A stretch of DNA of 11,149 nt, taken from NCBI GenBank assembly GCA_030695265.1, contig JAUYTA010000303.1:1-11149 (forward strand). Direction: 5' to 3'. The notes under the pieces are model-generated. The model saw only the letters and a program-made list of their open reading frames with translations, did not search any database and had not been told where the DNA came from. The first letter of the stretch is position 1. Each line of letters begins with the position of its first letter. A program made the position numbers and the translations under genes. Shown here in pieces: positions 7,669-11,149 of the stretch. Source of the DNA: Bacteroidota bacterium. GTDB taxonomy: Bacteria; Bacteroidota; Bacteroidia; Bacteroidales; Prolixibacteraceae.

Positions 7669-7691
7669 TCGAAAATTTAATCAGCACAAAA

Positions 7692-9221
7692 ATGGAAAGA
7701 AAAGTCAGGGTGCGTTTTGCCCCAAGTCCCACAGGACCGCTTCACATGGGTGGTGTGCGCACTGCTTTGTTTAATTATTTGTTTGCAAAAAAGCATGGGG
7801 GCGACTTCCTTTTGCGAATTGAAGATACCGATCAGAACCGATATGTTCCGGGAGCCGAAGAATACATCATCGAATCCTTGAAATGGTGTGGTTTAGTTCC
7901 TGACGAGGGCGTTGGTTTTGGCGGCAATTTTGGACCATACAGGCAGAGCGAACGCAAACCGATGTACAAAAAATATGCTGATTACCTGATTGAGAACGGT
8001 TTTGCTTATTATTCATTTGATTCTGCGGAAGAGCTGGACGAACTTCGCAAACAGGCAGAAGCCGGCAAACAGGTTTTTTCGTACGATTTACATACCCGCA
8101 ACGGTTTAAAAAATTCGCTCACCCTTTCTCCGGAAGAAGTTCAGGAGAGATTGCAAAGCGGTGAGCAATACGTGATCAGGTTTAAAATGCCCGAAAACCG
8201 CGATATTGTTGACGAGGATTTGATTCGCGGCCGTGTGTCGTTCAATACCAATCAGCTCGACGACAAGGTTTTGTTCAAGTCTGACGGAATGCCAACGTAT
8301 CATTTGGCCAATGTGGTTGACGATCACCTGATGCAGATTACCCATGTGATTCGCGGCGAAGAGTGGTTACCATCCATGCCGCTTCATATTTTGTTGTACG
8401 AATCGCTTGGCATTTCAGAAACACGGCCAAAGTTTTCGCACCTTCCGTTAATCCTGAAACCTGAAGGAAAAGGCAAACTGAGCAAACGCGATGGCGATAA
8501 ATTGGGATTTCCGGTTTTCCCATTGCTTTGGAAAGATCCTGAAACGGGTGATATTTCAAGAAGTTACCGCGAGGATGGTTATTTTCCTGAAGCTTTCATC
8601 AATATGCTGGCATTGTTGGGCTGGAATCCCGGAACCGAACAGGAGTTTTTCTCGATGGACGAACTGATTGAAAGTTTTGACCTGACCCGCGTGGTAAAAT
8701 CGGGCGCACGTTTCGATCCGGAGAAAGCCAAATGGTTCAACCGCCATTACATGCAACAAAAAACACCTGCACAACTGTCTCAATTGTTTTTACCTATCCT
8801 GAAAGAAAAAGGAATAACTCCGGATTTGCAGCAACTCGAACGGATCGTTGGAATGATTCAGGAACGCTGCGAATTTGTGAAAGACATCTGGGCGCAGGCA
8901 CATTTCTTTTTTCAGGCTCCGGAAAGCTACGACGAAAAAACCGTGAAGTCGAAATGGAAAGCCGATACCAGCGAGAAGTTGCAGGCTATTTCTGAACTTT
9001 TTGCAACTGTATCAGAATGGAAAGCCGAATCGATCAAAGAAGCCTTCTCGGCATTTATGACCTCCAAAGAATGGGGTTTCGGAGCAGTGATGGTTCCAAT
9101 CCGCCTCGCTTTGGTGGGAGGAAGCAGCGGCCCCGACCTTTTCGAAATCTGCGAATTGATTGGAAAAGAGGAAACGATTGCAAGAATCAGAAAGGCTTGT
9201 GAGAAAATTGTTTTGAATTAG
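7692..9221 (+). CDS. gltX: Glutamate--tRNA ligase
   Basis: This cytoplasmic class I aminoacyl-tRNA synthetase joins glutamate to tRNA-Glu using ATP. From the ATG at 7692 it has 509 residues, a normal length. The N-terminus MERKVRVRFAPSPTGPLHMG is characteristic; H18-M19-G20-G21 is the HIGH signature. RIEDTDQNRYV follows, then the DGMPTYHLANVVDDHLMQITH region that helps bind the acceptor and amino acid, and K262-L263-S264-K265-R266 as the KMSKS loop. The remaining C-terminal part is the helical anticodon-binding region. An in-frame ATG at 7590 adds 34 residues (MVRPKTLTITSDMDK...) that do not resemble the family and contain the promoter box, so I reject it. The gene is divergent from dpp7. The toxin-antitoxin promoter begins inside its last codons. 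Confidence 0.96.
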   Translation: MERKVRVRFAPSPTGPLHMGGVRTALFNYLFAKKHGGDFLLRIEDTDQNRYVPGAEEYIIESLKWCGLVPDEGVGFGGNFGPYRQSERKPMYKKYADYLIENGFAYYSFDSAEELDELRKQAEAGKQVFSYDLHTRNGLKNSLTLSPEEVQERLQSGEQYVIRFKMPENRDIVDEDLIRGRVSFNTNQLDDKVLFKSDGMPTYHLANVVDDHLMQITHVIRGEEWLPSMPLHILLYESLGISETRPKFSHLPLILKPEGKGKLSKRDGDKLGFPVFPLLWKDPETGDISRSYREDGYFPEAFINMLALLGWNPGTEQEFFSMDELIESFDLTRVVKSGARFDPEKAKWFNRHYMQQKTPAQLSQLFLPILKEKGITPDLQQLERIVGMIQERCEFVKDIWAQAHFFFQAPESYDEKTVKSKWKADTSEKLQAISELFATVSEWKAESIKEAFSAFMTSKEWGFGAVMVPIRLALVGGSSGPDLFEICELIGKEETIARIRKACEKIVLN

Positions 9222-9243
9222 TGTGTTGATATTCTTATCTTTG
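9212..9243 (+). promoter_or_regulatory. Promoter of the toxin-antitoxin pair
   Basis: TTTG (9212-9215) and TATCTTTG (9236-9243), spaced by 20 bp, form a full Bacteroidota promoter. The -33 element overlaps the last codons of gltX. The ATG at 9260 lies 16 nt after the box, so the leader is about 10 nt and carries no ribosome binding site. Type II antitoxins usually repress their own promoter, but no strong palindrome is visible here. Confidence 0.7.
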
Positions 9244-9259
9244 GGGAAACTGAAATGCA

Positions 9260-9490
9260 ATGAATTTACAATTTATCTCCGACAGCAAAGGTCAAACTAC
9301 AGGCGTTTTCATTCCAATTAATGAATGGAATGAACTAAAAAACAAGTATAAGGGGCTAGATCAGGATGAAATGGAAATTCCATCCTGGCACATGGATATT
9401 GTAATGGAACGTATTGCCGATTATGAGAAGAATCCAGATCAAGCATTGGATTTTGAAAAGACAATGGATGAAATTGAAAATGAATTGTAA
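9260..9490 (+). CDS. Type II antitoxin (addiction module protein)
   Basis: This acidic 76-residue protein precedes a RelE/ParE-type toxin and is its likely antitoxin, binding and neutralising it in the cytoplasm. The N-terminal part (FISDSKGQTTGVFIPINEWNEL split across 5-26) is a strand-strand-helix stretch typical of small Bacteroidota antitoxins, broadly like Phd/YefM or addiction-module proteins. The acidic helical C-terminus (MERIADYEKNPDQALDFEK, 49-67, then DEIENEL) would wrap the toxin. Its TAA shares one base with the toxin ATG, so the two are translationally coupled. I am confident of the role from context and less of the exact family; I see no certain DNA-binding motif. Confidence 0.75.
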   Translation: MNLQFISDSKGQTTGVFIPINEWNELKNKYKGLDQDEMEIPSWHMDIVMERIADYEKNPDQALDFEKTMDEIENEL

Positions 9491-9786
9491 TGTTCAGTGC
9501 CATTGTTCTACCTCTCGCCAAAGCTGATATCCAGGATTCAGCCCGTTGGTATGAAAAACAACAGCAGGGACTTGGAAAAAGATTCATTAATCAGGTTCGT
9601 GAAAAGATTCGTTTGATTGAAAAGTTTCCAAAAGCGGCTCGTTTAAGAAATGATCGTGTACGAACTGCTGTTTTAGAAACCTTCCCATTTATGATTCATT
9701 ATTACATTGACGAAGACAAGAAATTGGTGATTATTTCAGCAGTACTTCATACAAGCCGGAATCCAAAGGTTTGGAAAGCAAGATAA
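9490..9786 (+). CDS. RelE/ParE-family toxin
   Basis: This is a 98-residue basic protein of the RelE/ParE fold. Members either cut mRNA at the ribosome (RelE) or poison DNA gyrase (ParE). The family pattern is complete: an N-terminal strand (SAIVLPLAKADIQDSARWYE), a helical pair with GLGKRFINQVREKI (27-40), RVRTAVLETFPFMIHYYI (56-73), and the terminal HTSRNPKVW (87-95) with H87 and R90. WYE...GLG and HTSR-P resemble the ParE-like side more than E. coli RelE, but the target cannot be settled from sequence. It overlaps the antitoxin by 1 nt. The gene looks intact, with no stop or frameshift. About 175 nt of gene-free sequence follows before a hairpin terminator. Confidence 0.85.
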   Translation: MFSAIVLPLAKADIQDSARWYEKQQQGLGKRFINQVREKIRLIEKFPKAARLRNDRVRTAVLETFPFMIHYYIDEDKKLVIISAVLHTSRNPKVWKAR

Positions 9787-9960
9787 CTATACAACTAAAC
9801 CTTATCCTTTCTGGAAACCTTAGTAGCAAAGCAAATTTCCCATATTCACTGACCTTATTACCTTATTTTAAATTAATAAGGTTGGGAATTCGGTGGTGCG
9901 ATGTTTACTACTTAGGTTGGGAAAATAGAAATAAGGTTTTCAAAAAAAAAAAATATCAAG
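9787..9960 (+). other. Gene-free stretch, likely 3' leader-out of the toxin transcript
   Basis: No credible gene is seen. A frame overlapping the toxin end (to 10076) gives an unconvincing translation. The stretch holds an 8-bp inverted repeat ACCTTATT/AATAAGGT (9860-9867 and 9875-9882), repeated AATAAGGTT and AGGTTGGGAA words, and a run of 12 A (9942-9953). With the terminator that follows it could be a long 3' untranslated region or the remnant of something lost. Confidence 0.4.
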
Positions 9961-10000
9961 TGATTCCAACTTTCGACAAAGAGATGGAATCATTTTTTTT
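9961..10000 (+). terminator. Intrinsic terminator closing the toxin-antitoxin unit
   Basis: TGATTCCA (9961-9968) pairs with TGGAATCA (9985-9992). Inside, CTTT (9970-9973) pairs with AAAG (9978-9981) around a CGAC loop. Eight T follow (9993-10000). This is the clearest hairpin-plus-T-run in the window. The A12 run just upstream might let it work in both directions. Confidence 0.65.
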
Positions 10001-10066
10001 AGGATGCCAGCTACCTCAAATGTTTATTGAAACTCCCAACAGCAGGATTTCCACCTTACTTCCCAT

Positions 10067-10098
10067 TCTGTTTTAATTCAAGGGATTTCTTATCTTTG
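10067..10098 (+). promoter_or_regulatory. Promoter of the MNT/HEPN pair
   Basis: TATCTTTG (10091-10098) is a perfect -7 box. TCTG (10067-10070), one base off TTTG, lies 20 bp upstream. The ATG at 10116 is 17 nt past the box, giving a very short leader without a Shine-Dalgarno sequence. The promoter follows the preceding terminator by about 65 bp, so the module is transcribed independently. Confidence 0.65.
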
Positions 10099-10115
10099 GT
10101 TGAAAGTTTATTGCC

Positions 10116-10439
10116 ATGAGAATGAATAATAAAGCAGTGCTAAATGATCTGAATGATCTGTTAAAAGCCAGATTTGCTGATAACCTGAAAGAGGTTGTGC
10201 TTTTTGGATCTCAGGCTGATGGAACGGCTCATAAGGATTCCGATTATGACTTTTTAATTATACTTAAGGAAAAAGCCGATTGGAAAATTGAGGGCGAAAT
10301 TTCTGACCTCTGTTATGAAATTGATCTAAAATACAATATCATAACTGATATTCACATTTTAAGTGAAGGTGAGCTTTCAACGATACGTGGTAAGCAACCC
10401 ATTTTTGTTGATGCATTGGCAAATGGATTACACGCATGA
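10116..10439 (+). CDS. MNT-type minimal nucleotidyltransferase (putative MntA-like antitoxin)
   Basis: This 107-residue protein is a stand-alone polymerase-beta-fold nucleotidyltransferase. The motif G31-S32-(x10)-D43-x-D45 (FGSQADGTAHKDSDYDFLI) is exact, and D78 (ITDIHIL) is the likely third metal-binding carboxylate, so the enzyme should be active. Such proteins are usually paired with HEPN proteins. In the studied MntA/HepT systems the nucleotidyltransferase adds AMP units to the HEPN toxin and silences it. Here the stop overlaps the HEPN start in an ATGA, fixing the pair as one unit. A second ATG two codons on (10122) could also be the start. The role as antitoxin is inferred from family and context. 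Confidence 0.85.
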   Translation: MRMNNKAVLNDLNDLLKARFADNLKEVVLFGSQADGTAHKDSDYDFLIILKEKADWKIEGEISDLCYEIDLKYNIITDIHILSEGELSTIRGKQPIFVDALANGLHA

Positions 10440-10831
10440 TAGCAGCGAATGACAGAGATATACTTATAGAATACCGATTAAAACAAGCGGTTGAGTCAAT
10501 TGAACTGGCCAAATTTCTATTGTCGAGTGACAAATTAGTTCTGGCAGTAAATCGTATTTATTATGGTATGTTTTATGCTTTGAGTGCTTTGGCATTGAAA
10601 CATGCATTTAAAACTTCCAAGCATACCCAATTGATTGGATGGTTTAACAAGGAATTTATTTTGAGCAAAAAAGTTGATTCGAAATACGGAAAAATTCTGA
10701 AGCAAGCCTATCAAAATAGGACAAAAGGCGATTATGAAGTATTTATTCAATTTTCAACTGATGAGGTTGAATTATTGCTAATCAAGATGGTTGATTTTAT
10801 TCAAGAAATAAAAATCATTCTAAAGACATAG
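10436..10831 (+). CDS. HEPN-domain protein paired with the nucleotidyltransferase
   Basis: This 131-residue, almost all-helical protein matches the HEPN family of the PF05168/COG1895 kind: AVNRIYYGMFYALSALAL (37-54, with R40, Y42, Y43), SKHTQLIGWFNKEF (61-74), then QNRTKGDY (93-100, with R95, D99, Y100) and a C-terminal helix. HEPN partners of nucleotidyltransferases can be RNases using R-x4-6-H. I find no such motif: the only histidines, H56 and H63, have no arginine 5-7 residues before them. It may be non-catalytic, act through other residues, or serve as a substrate-binding partner. Its ATG overlaps the upstream stop by 4 nt. Base composition is AT-rich (32-38% GC in sampled lines, against 43-52% in gltX), in keeping with an acquired module. 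The end converges on uppP. Confidence 0.82.
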   Translation: MIAANDRDILIEYRLKQAVESIELAKFLLSSDKLVLAVNRIYYGMFYALSALALKHAFKTSKHTQLIGWFNKEFILSKKVDSKYGKILKQAYQNRTKGDYEVFIQFSTDEVELLLIKMVDFIQEIKIILKT

Positions 10832-10835
10832 TGAC

Positions 10836-10866
10836 AAAAAGGATCCTTTCGAAAGATACTTTTTTT
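10836..10866. terminator. Probable bidirectional terminator between HEPN gene and uppP
   Basis: AAAAAGGATCCTTTC (10836-10850) pairs imperfectly with GAAAGATACTTTTT (10851-10864), with one mismatch and one bulged base. Seven T (10860-10866) end it on the plus strand and five on the minus strand. It fills the 33-bp gap between the convergent genes. The T run overlaps the uppP stop codon. Confidence 0.5.
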
Positions 10867-11149
10867 ACACCACCTTCAGATCAACACCCAACAATAACAG
10901 AACAATCAGCACCAGTCCGAGCACAATGCGATACCAGCCGAATACTTTAAACCCGTGTTTTTGCAGGAAGGTGATAAAGGTTTTGATGGCGATCATGGCT
11001 ACCACGAACGCGACTACATTGCCAATAATCAAAAGGTCAATGTTGTCGGCAGTAATGTGTTTGTAGTCTTTCAGTAGTTTGTATGCCGAAGCTGCGGCCA
11101 TGGTTGGAACTGCCAGAAAGAATGAAAACTCTGCCGCATTTTTCCTGCT
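10865..11149 (-). CDS. uppP: Undecaprenyl-diphosphatase, C-terminal part (runs off the window)
   Basis: UppP (BacA) removes a phosphate from undecaprenyl diphosphate, regenerating the lipid carrier for peptidoglycan and O-antigen assembly; it sits in the inner membrane and its overproduction gives bacitracin resistance. Only the last 94 residues are visible, and the frame is open to the window edge. [20 protein letters not shown] (the R-x3-A-x-FSFF-PTM block) is the conserved second motif of the family. Two hydrophobic segments follow (about [19 protein letters not shown] and [17 protein letters not shown]), joined by the typical FGWYRI. The first ATG in the visible part (11101) is internal, not the start. 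The full gene should be about 260-270 residues. It converges on the HEPN gene. Confidence 0.93.
   Translation of the reverse strand, partial: SRKNAAEFSFFLAVPTMAAASAYKLLKDYKHITADNIDLLIIGNVVAFVVAMIAIKTFITFLQKHGFKVFGWYRIVLGLVLIVLLLLGVDLKVV

Noticed and set aside
9771..10076. 101-codon open frame after the toxin
   Set aside because: It overlaps the toxin end, runs through the A12 tract and the hairpin terminator, and its translation resembles no protein family.

Overview
The window looks like a chromosomal segment of a Bacteroidota bacterium, most likely from the Bacteroidales/Marinilabiliales side. Three things point there. The protein set fits: a DPP7-type S46 dipeptidyl peptidase, a B12-dependent ribonucleotide reductase, and a Kdo transferase that implies a Gram-negative envelope. 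Four separate genes carry the Bacteroidota -7 promoter box (TAnnTTTG, here always TATCTTTG). There are almost no Shine-Dalgarno sequences. The assignment is inferred from gene content and signals; no database was searched.

Layout. Positions 1-356 hold no gene. A minus-strand block runs from 7466 down to 420: dpp7 (secreted S46 peptidase), then rnhA (RNase HI) overlapping it by 4 nt, then a cluster of REP-like palindromes (4617-4776), then waaA (Kdo transferase), a 317-bp gene-free spacer with a 9-bp inverted repeat, and nrdJ (class II ribonucleotide reductase) with a hairpin terminator at 357-380. From a divergent promoter region the plus strand carries gltX (glutamyl-tRNA synthetase). It is followed by two small two-gene modules: a RelE/ParE-type toxin-antitoxin pair (9260-9786) and a nucleotidyltransferase (MNT)/HEPN pair (10116-10831). 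A gene-free stretch with a good intrinsic terminator at 9961-10000 separates them. The window ends in the C-terminal part of uppP on the minus strand, converging on the HEPN gene across a probable bidirectional terminator.

How the genes relate. The large genes are housekeeping: dNTP synthesis, lipid A-core assembly, RNA-DNA hybrid removal, tRNA charging and undecaprenyl phosphate recycling. The peptidase feeds dipeptide uptake in the periplasm. The two modules between gltX and uppP are accessory genes in a small, AT-richer pocket and each has its own promoter. Two gene starts are moved here from the longest open frame: gltX to 7692 and dpp7 to 7466. In both cases a TATCTTTG box lies inside the rejected extension and the family N-terminus begins at the inner ATG. 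rnhA starts at TTG.

Most unusual items: the REP-like array, the MNT/HEPN pair whose HEPN partner lacks the canonical R-x4-6-H RNase motif, and the uniform TATCTTTG promoters with very short leaders.
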